Positions 54,153 through 62,438 of a stretch of 64,000 nucleotides of DNA are shown piece after piece; position 1 is the stretch's first letter, and every line of letters begins with the position of its first letter. A model generated the notes under the pieces. The model ran no database searches. It saw only the letters and a program-made list of their open reading frames with translations, and was not told the DNA's origin. Made by a program: the position numbers and the translations under genes. The DNA comes from Bacteroidetes bacterium 47-18. Its GTDB lineage: Bacteria; Bacteroidota; Bacteroidia; Chitinophagales; Chitinophagaceae. The DNA lies in assembly GCA_001897155.1 (NCBI GenBank), contig MKSF01000015.1:512-64511 (forward strand), given 5' to 3'.

Positions 54153-55472
54153 GTCTATAAACTTAATGTTCTCTGCTGCCAGGAGCGGTAAGACCACACT
54201 GTAGATCTCTTTCCTGATAGGGATCTGCACACCGTGGATAGCGCTGGTGTCGATAGTGCCGTCCAGTATCTTATGGGCAAGGATAGCCATAGGAAGTCCC
54301 ACGGTTTTGGCCATAGCGCTCTGGAGGCGGTTCTCTCCTTTTACGATCAGGGAGCTTTCATGCTCTATGGTCTCTTCTTTCAGCGTATAGGTTACCAAGT
54401 GCTGCATGACGATCATATCCTTATCCGTTTCTTCCAGCTTCCAGGCCTTTTCTATGACACGCTGCAGGATCACGGCGGAGCTGAGATATTCCTGTGCTGT
54501 GCTGACAGGGGTATTGTCCAGCAGGCCCAGCTCCCGGAACAGCTCAAATGCGAGGTCGTCAAATCCATACTGTTCGGCCAGCACCTGTTCCAGCTCATCT
54601 GAAGCTATCTGATTGACGGCAGCTATCCAGCTACGGTAGGTCAGGCTGCCTGCATCGTGGCTGTCGTGCTCATTGGTCAGGTTCAGGTCCACTAACTTCT
54701 GCCATCCATGCATGAAATCCTTGTGACGCAGGGTGGCACGGACAAAAGTGCTGATGCCCGGTACATTGAAAATCTCCTTGTATGTCAGCGAGTCCCGGTT
54801 GGGATAGTAGGCCAGGTCTTCCAGGCCGTCTATATGGAAGGCCCCGGGATATTTGAAAATGTCCTTATAATCTCTTTGTATGACTTTATTATCCTCGTAC
54901 CATATAGCGCCCGCCTGTGCTGCGGTCACTACATTGTGTGGATTCCATGATATCTTGTAATGCCATTTGTTGGTGTCGCTTTCAGGGGCCACCAGTCCGC
55001 CGCAGCAGCTTTTGAACGAAAGTATCTCGCCGCCCTGCTCGTGGATATGGTCGAAGATCTTTGCGGTGGACATATGGTCAATGCCCGGATCGCATCCCAT
55101 TTCGCACATGAACAGCAGTTGCTGCTCGCTGGCACGCCCGTCCAGGGCCTTGATGTCTTCCGACACGTAAGAGGAGGTGATGAGATGCTTCCCGGCTTCC
55201 AGGCAGTCCAGCGCCAGGAGGTAGTGTAAATGCGGCGGCATAACGGACAATACGATGTCTGCCTCTGCTACGAGCTGCTTTCTTTCGGCTTCGTTATGGA
55301 TATCTACGGCAACGGCGGTACCGTTAGGATGGTGTTGTATCTTTTCTTCAATCGCTTCCAGGTGGGCATCCATTACAGTTACTTTCCATTGCTGTGCTTC
55401 ACTGTGTTGCAGCATATACTGTATAAGGCTCGTGGATGACTTGCCCGCACCGGCTATGAGTATGTTCTTCAT
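54132..55472 (-). CDS. Saccharopine dehydrogenase family protein
   Basis: A 446-residue NAD(P)-dependent enzyme of the saccharopine dehydrogenase/reductase (LYS9-like) family. The N-terminal Rossmann motif is ILIAGAGKSSTSLIQYML; VLSVMPPHLHYLLALDCLEAGKHLITSSYVS and EMGCDPGIDHM are family blocks, followed by FKSCCGGLVAPESDTN and a long C-terminal domain ending DKEKALI. Members interconvert saccharopine with lysine or glutamate and aminoadipate semialdehyde; lysine breakdown is the likely role here, though no partner gene adjoins. The 3' end lies inside the terminator stem. Confidence 0.88.
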   Translation of the reverse strand: MKNILIAGAGKSSTSLIQYMLQHSEAQQWKVTVMDAHLEAIEEKIQHHPNGTAVAVDIHNEAERKQLVAEADIVLSVMPPHLHYLLALDCLEAGKHLITSSYVSEDIKALDGRASEQQLLFMCEMGCDPGIDHMSTAKIFDHIHEQGGEILSFKSCCGGLVAPESDTNKWHYKISWNPHNVVTAAQAGAIWYEDNKVIQRDYKDIFKYPGAFHIDGLEDLAYYPNRDSLTYKEIFNVPGISTFVRATLRHKDFMHGWQKLVDLNLTNEHDSHDAGSLTYRSWIAAVNQIASDELEQVLAEQYGFDDLAFELFRELGLLDNTPVSTAQEYLSSAVILQRVIEKAWKLEETDKDMIVMQHLVTYTLKEETIEHESSLIVKGENRLQSAMAKTVGLPMAILAHKILDGTIDTSAIHGVQIPIRKEIYSVVLPLLAAENIKFIDKEKALI

Positions 55473-55581
55473 TGCAAGAATTGGTTCTGTATATGGAGTA
55501 AAGTTACAGCAAATATCATTGGATTGTTTTCCCGTTAACTGATTAATAAAATGTAATTTTACAGCATAAGGAATTAGGGTG

Positions 55582-55589
55582 TATTTTTG
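55582..55589 (+). promoter_or_regulatory. -7 box directly before recR
   Basis: TATTTTTG, an exact TAnnTTTG match ending only 5 nt before the recR ATG at 55595. Transcription would begin at or next to the start codon, predicting a leaderless or nearly leaderless message. Confidence 0.4.
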
Positions 55590-55594
55590 TGCTT

Positions 55595-56212
55595 ATGAAT
55601 TTTTCATCTCAACTGATAGAAGAGGCTGTCAATGCTTTCAGCAAGCTGCCCGGCATAGGAAAGAAGACCGCTTTAAGGCTGGTCATGCACCTGCTGAAAG
55701 AGGACAAGGAGGAGGTATTGGCTATTACGGGGGCGATAGGGAAAATGAGAAGCGAGATCAGGTTCTGCATTCACTGTAACAATGTGTCCGATCATGATGA
55801 ATGCAATATCTGCAGGGATGCTTTCCGGAATAAAAGGCTGCTGTGCGTGGTGGAGAATATGAGAGATGTGATTTCCATTGAAGCCACACAGCAGTTCAGC
55901 GGCGTATATCATGTGCTGGGCGGCCTGCTGGCGCCCCTGGACGGGATAGGGCCGGACCAGCTCTTCCTGCAGAATCTCAGGGATAGGGTCATCAGCCAGG
56001 AAGCGGAGGAGATCATTATGGCGCTTAACCCCACCATAGAGGGAGACACCACTATGTTTTATATATCCAAAATGTTCGCGGGAATGGATATCAAACTGAC
56101 ATCCATCGCGAGAGGCGTATCGTTCGGGGCGGAGCTGGAATATACGGACGAGCTGACGCTGGCACGCTCTATCTCCAAACGGCTGCCTATAGATACCTAT
56201 GTAAAGATGTAG
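55595..56212 (+). CDS. recR: Recombination mediator protein RecR
   Basis: A 205-residue RecR, which with RecO (and RecF) loads RecA onto SSB-coated single-stranded DNA in gap repair. The N-terminal helix-hairpin-helix is LPGIGKKTALRLVMHLL, the four-cysteine zinc finger is CIHCNNVSDHDECNIC, and the Toprim domain follows (LLCVVENMRDVISIE ... LNPTIEGDTT). Length is standard. I use the ATG at 55595; a GTG at 55589 is inside the promoter box. kdsC follows after 23 nt and may be cotranscribed. Confidence 0.96.
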   Translation: MNFSSQLIEEAVNAFSKLPGIGKKTALRLVMHLLKEDKEEVLAITGAIGKMRSEIRFCIHCNNVSDHDECNICRDAFRNKRLLCVVENMRDVISIEATQQFSGVYHVLGGLLAPLDGIGPDQLFLQNLRDRVISQEAEEIIMALNPTIEGDTTMFYISKMFAGMDIKLTSIARGVSFGAELEYTDELTLARSISKRLPIDTYVKM

Positions 56213-56235
56213 GGACAGTACCGGTTAAATTAATT

Positions 56236-56745
56236 ATGGAACAGACAACTATTTTAGACAGGATTGCAGCGGTAAGGGTATTCGTGTTGGATGTGGACGG
56301 CGTGCTGACCAACGGGCAACTGCTGGTAACGGAAGAAGGCCACCTGCTGAGAGCTATGAATATTAAGGACGGCTATGCCCTGCAACTGGCAGTGAAGCAG
56401 GGATACCTGGTGTGGGTGATCTCCGGCGGTAAAAGCCGGGGCGCGGGCATGAGGCTGGAAAGGCTGGGTGTGCAGGAAGCGCATTTCGGGGTGGAGGACA
56501 AGCTGCAGACCCTGCACCGGCTCCTGGAACAGTACGGGATAACAGATCCCTCCCGGGTGTTGTATATGGGAGATGATATGCCCGACCTGGCGCCGATGCA
56601 GTATTGCGGTGTCAAATGTGCGCCCCGCGATGCCTGTATGGAGGTCATTGAAGCGGCAGATTATATTTCTCCCTACAACGGCGGCATGGGCTGTGTGCGG
56701 GATGTGGTGGAAAAGGTGCTGAAAGTGAATAATCACTGGAAATAG
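56236..56745 (+). CDS. kdsC: 3-deoxy-D-manno-octulosonate 8-phosphate phosphatase (KdsC)
   Basis: A 169-residue HAD-superfamily phosphatase that yields Kdo for LPS inner-core synthesis. The nucleophile motif is LDVDGVLTNG (Asp19 and Asp21), motif II is WVISGGKS, the Lys motif is in GVEDKLQTL and the C-terminal acidic motif is YMGDDMPDL. The small C0-type form has no cap domain, which fits its length. It is encoded just after recR and ends 2 nt before a shared terminator stem. Confidence 0.93.
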   Translation: MEQTTILDRIAAVRVFVLDVDGVLTNGQLLVTEEGHLLRAMNIKDGYALQLAVKQGYLVWVISGGKSRGAGMRLERLGVQEAHFGVEDKLQTLHRLLEQYGITDPSRVLYMGDDMPDLAPMQYCGVKCAPRDACMEVIEAADYISPYNGGMGCVRDVVEKVLKVNNHWK

Positions 56746-56747
56746 AT

Positions 56748-56781
56748 AAAAAAAACAGGGCTGTTACAGCCCTGTTTTTTT
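56748..56781. terminator. Shared terminator between kdsC and speA
   Basis: ACAGGGCTG pairs with CAGCCCTGT, with A- and T-runs on either side (8 A, 7 T). It lies 2 bases after the kdsC stop and immediately next to the speA stop on the other strand. Confidence 0.85.
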
Positions 56782-56782
56782 A

Positions 56783-58225
56783 TTATTTGATATACCCGAG
56801 TATTTTCAGCATACTCTGTGGTGTCTGTTCTTTTGCGTACAGCCAGTCTTCTACTTCCCCGCTCTTATTGATATCTACGATGATATGCTTGGGTGAAGGG
56901 ATCAGGCAATGCTTGATGCCCCCGTAGCCGGATATCTGGTCCTGGTAGGCGCCTGTATGGAAAAAGCCTATATACAAAGGCTCCTTATTGTTTTTAGGGG
57001 CCGGGCTGCCTTCTTCAGGGGGATTTTTATTCTCTACCTTGGGAAGGAATACGGCATTGATATGCTCCTCGGAGGTATAGAAATCGTGCCCGTCGCAGGT
57101 AAGACCGCCCAGGTGCACTTCCTGGTACTCGTTATCCCATTTATTGATGGGCAGCATCAGGAACTTTTCTCCTATGCCCCAGGTGTCGGGTAGCGTGGTG
57201 ATGAAGGAGGAGTCTATCATATACCACATTTCCCGGTCATTCTGCATCTTCTCTCCCAGAACGCTGTAGATCACGGCGCCTGATTCGCCCACGGTGAAGG
57301 AGCCGAACTCGGTGAAGATATCGGGGACTTCCACCTTATGCTTTTTACAGACGTTCTTAATGGTGCTGACTATTTCATTGGCCATATACTGATAGTCGTA
57401 ATCAAAGCCCAGGTTATGCTTGATGGGAAAGCCGCCGCCTATATTGATGCTGTCCAGCTCAGGACATATCTTTTTGAGTTGGCAGTACAGGTGCAATACC
57501 TTATTGAGCGAGCTCCAGTAATAGATGTCATCCTTGATGCCTTTGTTCATAAAGAAATGCAGCATCTTCAGCTCAAATTTCTTATTGCCCTTTATCCGGT
57601 CTATGTAAAACTCCAGGATATCCTCTTTACGGATACCCAGTCGGGAGGTGTAAAAGTCGAAGGTAGGCTCTTCTTCGGCTGCGATCCTGATGCCTATCTT
57701 GATAGGGTCCTTTAGTCGTGCCTTTTCGTACTCGGCTATTTCTTCCTTATTATCCAGCACGGGAATGACATTCGTAAACCCTTCCCGGATCAGCTTGGTG
57801 ATGGCGGTAGTGTAAGGTTTGGTCTTATACCCGTTGCAGATGATGAACCTGTCCTTGTTGATCTTTTTTTTAGCGTTCAGTTGCCTGATGATATCAATAT
57901 CGTAGGCAAAGGAAGTCTCGATATGCACATCGTGCTTAAGCGTTTCTTCCACTATGAAGGAAAAGTGGGAGCTTTTGGTACAGTAGCAATAGTTATACTT
58001 ACCCGCATACTTATGCTTCTTGATAGCATTGCTGAAATAGGTCTTGGCCCGGTTGACCTGGGAACCTATTTTAGGCAAATAGGTGAGCTTGAACGGGGTA
58101 CCATACTTATCTATAAGCTTCTTGATATCCACACCGTTGAACTGTAAGTAATTGTCTTTTACATCAAAATCTTCTTGGGGAAAATGAAAGGTTTGATCTA
58201 CAAGACCGCGGTAAGTATTGTTCAT
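56783..58225 (-). CDS. speA: Arginine decarboxylase (alanine racemase fold)
   Basis: A 480-residue PLP-dependent decarboxylase of the fold-type III group. The PLP lysine is Lys84 in YCTKSSHFSF. Other landmarks are HIETSFAYDIDII, FICNGYKT, the DxR-type RLGIRKED, NIGGGFPIKHN (phosphate-binding glycine loop) and EFGSFTVGESG. It converts arginine to agmatine on the route to putrescine and spermidine. This size (about 465-480 residues) fits the compact Bacteroidota form rather than the 650-residue enterobacterial SpeA. Related diaminopimelate decarboxylases share the fold, but the overall wording favours arginine. A TACTTTTG box lies 49 nt upstream. Confidence 0.85.
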   Translation of the reverse strand: MNNTYRGLVDQTFHFPQEDFDVKDNYLQFNGVDIKKLIDKYGTPFKLTYLPKIGSQVNRAKTYFSNAIKKHKYAGKYNYCYCTKSSHFSFIVEETLKHDVHIETSFAYDIDIIRQLNAKKKINKDRFIICNGYKTKPYTTAITKLIREGFTNVIPVLDNKEEIAEYEKARLKDPIKIGIRIAAEEEPTFDFYTSRLGIRKEDILEFYIDRIKGNKKFELKMLHFFMNKGIKDDIYYWSSLNKVLHLYCQLKKICPELDSINIGGGFPIKHNLGFDYDYQYMANEIVSTIKNVCKKHKVEVPDIFTEFGSFTVGESGAVIYSVLGEKMQNDREMWYMIDSSFITTLPDTWGIGEKFLMLPINKWDNEYQEVHLGGLTCDGHDFYTSEEHINAVFLPKVENKNPPEEGSPAPKNNKEPLYIGFFHTGAYQDQISGYGGIKHCLIPSPKHIIVDINKSGEVEDWLYAKEQTPQSMLKILGYIK

Positions 58226-58273
58226 TTATTAAGAAAAGATTGCTTAACAGTCAAAATAAATTTTATATCCGTG

Positions 58274-58281
58274 CAAAAGTA
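58274..58281 (-). promoter_or_regulatory. -7 box for speA
   Basis: TACTTTTG on the minus strand, an exact TAnnTTTG match followed by CAC, 49 nt before the ATG at 58225. No TTG at proper spacing. Confidence 0.5.
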
Positions 58282-58317
58282 AATAATTGCTTTGATATTA
58301 AAAGTATTTGCTTTTTA

Positions 58318-58360
58318 AATAATTGTATCGTGCGGCCTTAATGCCGGATACTCAATTATT
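58318..58360. other. Intergenic hairpin between speA and a T9SS cargo gene
   Basis: Three paired blocks (AATAATTG/CAATTATT, TATC/GATA, CGGC/GCCG; 16 bp) around a CTTAAT loop, with small bulges. It lies upstream of both divergent genes, so it is not a terminator for either. Function is unknown. Confidence 0.45.
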
Positions 58361-58437
58361 AACAACCGGGACGCGCTATTATCGTATAAAAAGCCTAATT
58401 TTAGGGAATTATTAAAGTTGTTTAAATTGATGTTAAA

Positions 58438-60450
58438 ATGAACAGGCTTATTTTATTGTGCATTTTCCTGCTTACAGCTTCCGGGCTCCATGCACTGCCC
58501 ACCTACCAATCTATTGCAACCAGTACCACAGCGAATGTTTTTCCCTTCAGCACCACGACCAGCAATAAGACACAGGTGATCTATTCCCCGTCCGACTTTG
58601 CGCCTTCCCTTGTCGGTACGCCTGTCAATATCAATAAGTTCTTTATTTATGTCAACTCGAACGCTACCAGCACCACCTTCACAAACCTTACCATTAAGAT
58701 CGGCCCTACCGCATTGAGCGTATTTTCAAGCAATGTGTGGGCTACTGGCCTGACACAGGTCTATACCATTCCTTCCATCACATTTTCCAACCTTGTTATT
58801 GGCGACTGGATAGAGCTGACCCTGCCCACGCCCTATTACTGGGATGTCAGCTCCAATATCGTGGTGGAGATGTCGCAGACCGCCTATACGGGCGGAGGCT
58901 TTTACCTGCTCAATGAAAATGGCAATGGTATGAAAAGGCTGCATGGCGGCGTGCTGAATCCCAATGCGACCAACTGGGCGACAGGACAGTCCAAGATCGG
59001 CTTCTCCGTTATACCCATCCAGTGTTCCGGTACACCCAATGCGGGTGTGATCTCCTTTGCTTCCAGCGGCACTATTACCTGTGGTCAGAACGTGTCTTTT
59101 ACAATGAGCAATGCCAGCGCAGAGCCCGGTATCGAATATATCTGGCAGCAAAGCGCGGATAACGGGATGACCTGGACCGATTTCGGCACCAATGCCACTA
59201 CGGCCACCCTGTCTGCTGTCAACACCCCTGTCAAGGTAAGATGCGTCACGCTCTGCACCCATTCCAATCTGTCCAGCCCGAGCAACGTGCTGAGCGTAAC
59301 GGTCAATCCTGTCCCTATTTCTATCGGTAATGACACCTCCATATGCGAGAATGCCGCTATTACGCTGTCTGCCGCATCTTATAATCCCCTGAGCGTGCTG
59401 TGGGATGACAGCAGCACGGCCGTTAACAGGACGATCAATACTGCAGGCAGCTATTATATCAGGCTTACGCACCCTGATGGCTGTGTGTCCCGTGACACCA
59501 TACAGGTAAGGACAGGTATGGAGCCGGTCAACCCTTTGGCGGCTTCCTATAACTGGTGCGAGGCCTCTGTGCTGGAATTGTCGGCGGGCAACCCGGGTAT
59601 GGAGTATCTCTGGAATACCAGCGCTACGACCCGGACCATTAATGTGACTGCCGGGGGGAATTACGCGGTTACTGTCACTTCCGCGGACCGGTGCAGTAAG
59701 CAGTTCACCACTACGGTTACGGCCAGGCCAAAGCCTGTTGCGGACCTGCCGGCCACTGAAGTGATCTGCAGGGAGGATTCCGTGCTGGTGGATGCCACAG
59801 CGCTTCATGGCGTTCAGTATGACTGGAGCCATGGTCTGCATACGCCTGCAGTATATCTTAAGCATGAAGGCAGGTATACGGTGGTCATCACCACCGCCTA
59901 CGGCTGCCAGGACTCCGCTGCGACGGAGCTGGTATTCCGGCCGGACGCGACTACCCGCGGCTTTTCTTATATCCCGGGATTTTTCGACCAGTTGAAAAAT
60001 GTTTTGTTTACGCCCATCAGCCCGGAGAATGTGCTCACCTATCACTGGGACTTCGGTGACGGCAGCTCTTCCGACCTGAGGGAGGCGCAGCATCTCTATG
60101 AAGATTTCGGGGATTATACAGTGCGGCTTACGGTTTCCAATGATTGCGGCGCTACTGTTTACACCCAGCCAATAAGCATTCCGGAAAGCGGTACCGGTAT
60201 CAGGGAAAATGACCAGGACATTTTAGGTATTTATCCCAATCCCGCGAACAATATGTTATACCTGAAGTCAGCCGAAATACTGCCGTCACCCGTGTTTTAC
60301 ATTTACGGACCGGATGGCAGGCTGCTGAAAACCGGGGCTATTGCTGATAATAGCATACCGGTAGATGACCTGAATGACGGTAATTACCTGCTGGAGGTCT
60401 ATTCGGAACAGAAGAACGTGTACAGGGGTAAGCTGATGATCGTAAAATGA
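58438..60450 (+). CDS. T9SS-sorted protein with Ig-like and PKD domains
   Basis: A 670-residue predicted surface protein. Signal peptide about 1-20 (LTASGLHA). The first 190 residues form a beta-sandwich (SPSDFAPSLVGTPVNINKFF ... GFYLLNEN). Ig-like repeats follow, with the pattern ISIGNDTSICENAAITLSA and VICREDSVLVDA, similar in style to the gene at 28156. A PKD domain has YHWDFGDGSSSDLREAQHLY. The end (LGIYPNPANN ... YRGKLMIVK) is a type A T9SS sorting domain. It is monocistronic and followed by a long palindromic terminator. Adhesion is a plausible role but not shown. Confidence 0.88.
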   Translation: MNRLILLCIFLLTASGLHALPTYQSIATSTTANVFPFSTTTSNKTQVIYSPSDFAPSLVGTPVNINKFFIYVNSNATSTTFTNLTIKIGPTALSVFSSNVWATGLTQVYTIPSITFSNLVIGDWIELTLPTPYYWDVSSNIVVEMSQTAYTGGGFYLLNENGNGMKRLHGGVLNPNATNWATGQSKIGFSVIPIQCSGTPNAGVISFASSGTITCGQNVSFTMSNASAEPGIEYIWQQSADNGMTWTDFGTNATTATLSAVNTPVKVRCVTLCTHSNLSSPSNVLSVTVNPVPISIGNDTSICENAAITLSAASYNPLSVLWDDSSTAVNRTINTAGSYYIRLTHPDGCVSRDTIQVRTGMEPVNPLAASYNWCEASVLELSAGNPGMEYLWNTSATTRTINVTAGGNYAVTVTSADRCSKQFTTTVTARPKPVADLPATEVICREDSVLVDATALHGVQYDWSHGLHTPAVYLKHEGRYTVVITTAYGCQDSAATELVFRPDATTRGFSYIPGFFDQLKNVLFTPISPENVLTYHWDFGDGSSSDLREAQHLYEDFGDYTVRLTVSNDCGATVYTQPISIPESGTGIRENDQDILGIYPNPANNMLYLKSAEILPSPVFYIYGPDGRLLKTGAIADNSIPVDDLNDGNYLLEVYSEQKNVYRGKLMIVK

Positions 60451-60489
60451 CCTGTATCATTATCATTGTTCTGTAAGAAGCTGTCTGAA

Positions 60490-60535
60490 ATAAAGGACCC
60501 TGCCATATTGAGCTCAATATGGCAGGGTCCTTTAT
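60490..60535 (+). terminator. 46-bp perfect palindrome terminator
   Basis: Perfect inverted repeat with 23-nt arms and no spacer, AT-rich at the outer ends, 40 bases past the T9SS cargo stop codon. Its core (ATATGGCAGG) resembles the one at 4171-4218. Confidence 0.75.
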
Positions 60536-60552
60536 GTATGCATATTACATTT

Positions 60553-60628
60553 CGACAGGCTCAATGTGACACGGCAAACTCACTGTGGCACGACAGGCTC
60601 AATGTGACTCTATAAATTCAGTGTGACA
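60553..60628. repeat. Four tandem copies of a degenerate 19-bp element
   Basis: Units at 60553, 60572, 60591 and 60610. Units 1 and 3 are identical over 18 bases (CGACAGGCTCAATGTGAC); units 2 and 4 are degenerate (CGGCAAACTCACTGTGGCA, CTATAAATTCAGTGTGACA). A further copy in inverse orientation is at 11338-11355. It looks like an intergenic REP-type repeat of the CGACAGGCTCA-GTGAC kind. Confidence 0.75.
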
Positions 60629-60630
60629 AT

Positions 60631-60656
60631 AGAAGGGGCTTTTGGATGGCCGCTTC
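60631..60656 (-). terminator. Weak hairpin downstream of the DUF1275 gene
   Basis: AGAAGGGGCT and GGCCGCTTCT pair imperfectly (8 of 10 positions) around a short loop, 26 bases past the stop codon on the minus strand. Tentative. Confidence 0.3.
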
Positions 60657-60681
60657 TTAATTAAATGTCCGGATGGAAATC

Positions 60682-61452
60682 TTACTCCGGGCATTGTGTA
60701 AGGCCGCCTAAGGGGTAAGCCTCTTTTTTCTTCCTCTCTTTGGCAAACTGTACCTTGTATATCTTATAAAGGTCGTATGTCAGCGTGATCAGCAGGATAA
60801 AGCAGGCAATATAGAACATACGGAATCCTATGTATTTGTAAGCCAGGCTGCCTGTCAATCCGCCCAGCAGGTAAAATGAGAATATGGCGATCAGCAGCTT
60901 GCCCCTGGCCCTGATCTCGGCCTTTTGCCTGTATTGCGAATGCGTGAGCATCGAAAATACGATGGCCAGGTCGGTAGTAGCGCCGGTAAGGTGCGTTGTC
61001 TTGACCGCGAAATTGGAAATGCTGGCCGTGAGCCCGTTCTGGAGTCCCATGGCAAACAGCATGAGCAGGATTAAAAATTCCGTTTCCAGGAGCGTATTGC
61101 TGTAAAAGTAGCTTCCGTAGATGCCAACGAACAGCAGGCTGGCTATTTCCAGCATAATAGGGATGGCGTGGGCCACATAACGGTTCTTCTTATTATAGAA
61201 GATCACTATGAAATTGGACAGGAAGCTGCCGGCAAAGAAGGCGAATACCCATATGGCCACAACGGCGAACTGGTATATATTCCCGTTGACCAGCTCCGTG
61301 ATCAGGATGGCATAGTATCCCGTGACATTTGATGAAAAAGAAAAGAACAATAAAAATGATGCTACATTCACAAGCCCTGCCACCATTGCAGTCAGCGCTC
61401 CCAGCCTTATATTATCTTCCAGCGATCTGCTGCTGTTATATTTCCTAAGCAT
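60682..61452 (-). CDS. YoaK/DUF1275 family membrane protein
   Basis: A 256-residue inner-membrane protein with about six hydrophobic helices. The family blocks are TAMVAGLVNVASFLLF near the N-terminus and MGLQNGLTASISNFAVKTTH with LTGATTDLAIVF in the middle. DUF1275 proteins are poorly characterised; no substrate is established. The C-terminus is basic and cytosolic. Its ATG overlaps the stop of the upstream lipocalin-like gene by one base (TAATG), and it is the last gene of a three-gene minus-strand operon. Confidence 0.88.
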   Translation of the reverse strand: MLRKYNSSRSLEDNIRLGALTAMVAGLVNVASFLLFFSFSSNVTGYYAILITELVNGNIYQFAVVAIWVFAFFAGSFLSNFIVIFYNKKNRYVAHAIPIMLEIASLLFVGIYGSYFYSNTLLETEFLILLMLFAMGLQNGLTASISNFAVKTTHLTGATTDLAIVFSMLTHSQYRQKAEIRARGKLLIAIFSFYLLGGLTGSLAYKYIGFRMFYIACFILLITLTYDLYKIYKVQFAKERKKKEAYPLGGLTQCPE

Positions 61453-61904
61453 TATATTTTATTTGTTTGTGTAAAAATCAATTTGGCCTCTTCCTTGACC
61501 TGTATGTCAGAGATGAGCTGCAGCTCGATCTGGTCGTCCGCCAGCTTTTTGATGTCAAAATGTTCCGTGGTGGTACCGTCGGATATTTCCAGGATATTAC
61601 CGCGTCCTTTCAGGCTCCACCGGAGCCTGTTCGTAATGTTCCCGGCAAGGATCTCCAGCTGGCCGCCGGGTTTGAATACCCAGGTCTCCCCTTTATGCAC
61701 CCGCACCTGGTCGGGGGAGAGGCTTTTGGTATGGATGCCCCAGCCCTTCAGCAGGAACCTGTCGGCTTCCTTGTACTCCCAGTAGCTTTCCTCCCAGGAA
61801 CCCAGGAAGGTATCTTCCATCGACCGGTTGAAGGAAGAGAAGACAAAGAAGCTGATGACCACGAACATGGCTGTTGTAATACTGTATAAGCTTATTTTTT
61901 TCAT
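61452..61904 (-). CDS. Small exported lipocalin-like protein
   Basis: A 150-residue protein with an N-terminal hydrophobic segment (MKKISLYSITTAMFVVISFF) acting as a signal or anchor. The rest is a beta-rich pattern resembling lipocalin-like domains: FLGSWEESYWEYKEAD, ETWVFKPGGQLEILAG, LRWSLKGRGNILEISDG, DDQIELQLISDI. I chose the ATG at 61904, where the hydrophobic segment begins; an in-frame start at 62033 would overlap the upstream gene fully out of keeping with its packing. It is 2 nt after the Usp-like gene. No ligand can be named. Confidence 0.72.
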   Translation of the reverse strand: MKKISLYSITTAMFVVISFFVFSSFNRSMEDTFLGSWEESYWEYKEADRFLLKGWGIHTKSLSPDQVRVHKGETWVFKPGGQLEILAGNITNRLRWSLKGRGNILEISDGTTTEHFDIKKLADDQIELQLISDIQVKEEAKLIFTQTNKI

Positions 61905-61906
61905 AG

Positions 61907-62401
61907 TTATGATAATTTGGAGAACAGCGGGCTCAGCGAATTGAACGCTTTGGGCACTTCGGCGGTGATGTGCAGCGGTATAGCCGTCTGTGCCGTTCCT
62001 GTTCTTTTGATGAAAGGTGTAATATCGAACCACTCACTGCATTCGGATTGCAGCCGCATATCGCTGGTATATACGATATGGTCTATGCGGTTGCCTGCCA
62101 GGAAATTCCGGAAGGACGACTGGTTCCATCCCGAGAAGAATTCGATCCTGATCCCCCGGATAAGATTGCTGTACTTGTTCTCAATGATATGCAGAGCCTC
62201 ATTAAAGGATTCCAGGTTCATTTTCTGCAGGATCCTGGACCTGGAATGGAACAGCAGGCTGGTAATGCTGCTGCCGGTATCATACCCGGCGGCGAACACG
62301 ATCTGCAGGCCTGCCTGTGCGGCATTACGGTCCAGGTATTCTCGCAGTACCTGTATGCTGTCAATTGAAAAATCCGTGGGAATTAATATTGTCTGTGCCA
62401 T
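61907..62401 (-). CDS. Universal stress protein-like (UspA fold) protein
   Basis: A 164-residue protein resembling one half of a UspA-family protein: TILIPTDFSIDSIQVLREYL at the N-terminus, then GLQIVFAAGYDTGSS and a central helix, with DHIVYTSDM where the family has its second core strand. The ATP-binding G-x2-G-x9-G signature is not evident, so this may be a non-nucleotide-binding variant. It is the first gene of a three-gene operon, read from a TAGTTTTG promoter box at 62421-62428 and preceded by the phased ATTA array. Confidence 0.65.
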   Translation of the reverse strand: MAQTILIPTDFSIDSIQVLREYLDRNAAQAGLQIVFAAGYDTGSSITSLLFHSRSRILQKMNLESFNEALHIIENKYSNLIRGIRIEFFSGWNQSSFRNFLAGNRIDHIVYTSDMRLQSECSEWFDITPFIKRTGTAQTAIPLHITAEVPKAFNSLSPLFSKLS

Positions 62402-62420
62402 AGCGTTTCAGTTTTAGAGG

Positions 62421-62428
62421 CAAAACTA
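62421..62428 (-). promoter_or_regulatory. -7 box for the Usp-like operon
   Basis: TAGTTTTG on the minus strand, an exact TAnnTTTG match followed by CC, 19 nt before the ATG at 62401. No TTG at proper spacing; the ATTA array fills the -33 region, as expected for an activator-dependent promoter. Confidence 0.5.
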
Positions 62429-62438
62429 TACCCGCGCT

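Noticed and set aside
58726-60093. Long open frame on the minus strand (455 codons) opposite the T9SS cargo gene
   Set aside because: It is the antisense shadow of a clear secreted protein with signal peptide and sorting domain; its own translation shows no domain and is Arg/Gly/His-rich.
60553-60628. CRISPR array
   Set aside because: The 19-bp units are directly adjacent with no spacers and no cas genes nearby.
61905-62033. Longer N-terminus for the lipocalin-like gene, starting at 62033
   Set aside because: The added residues lie within the Usp-like coding region and have no signal-like character; MKKISLY at 61904 is a proper exported N-terminus.
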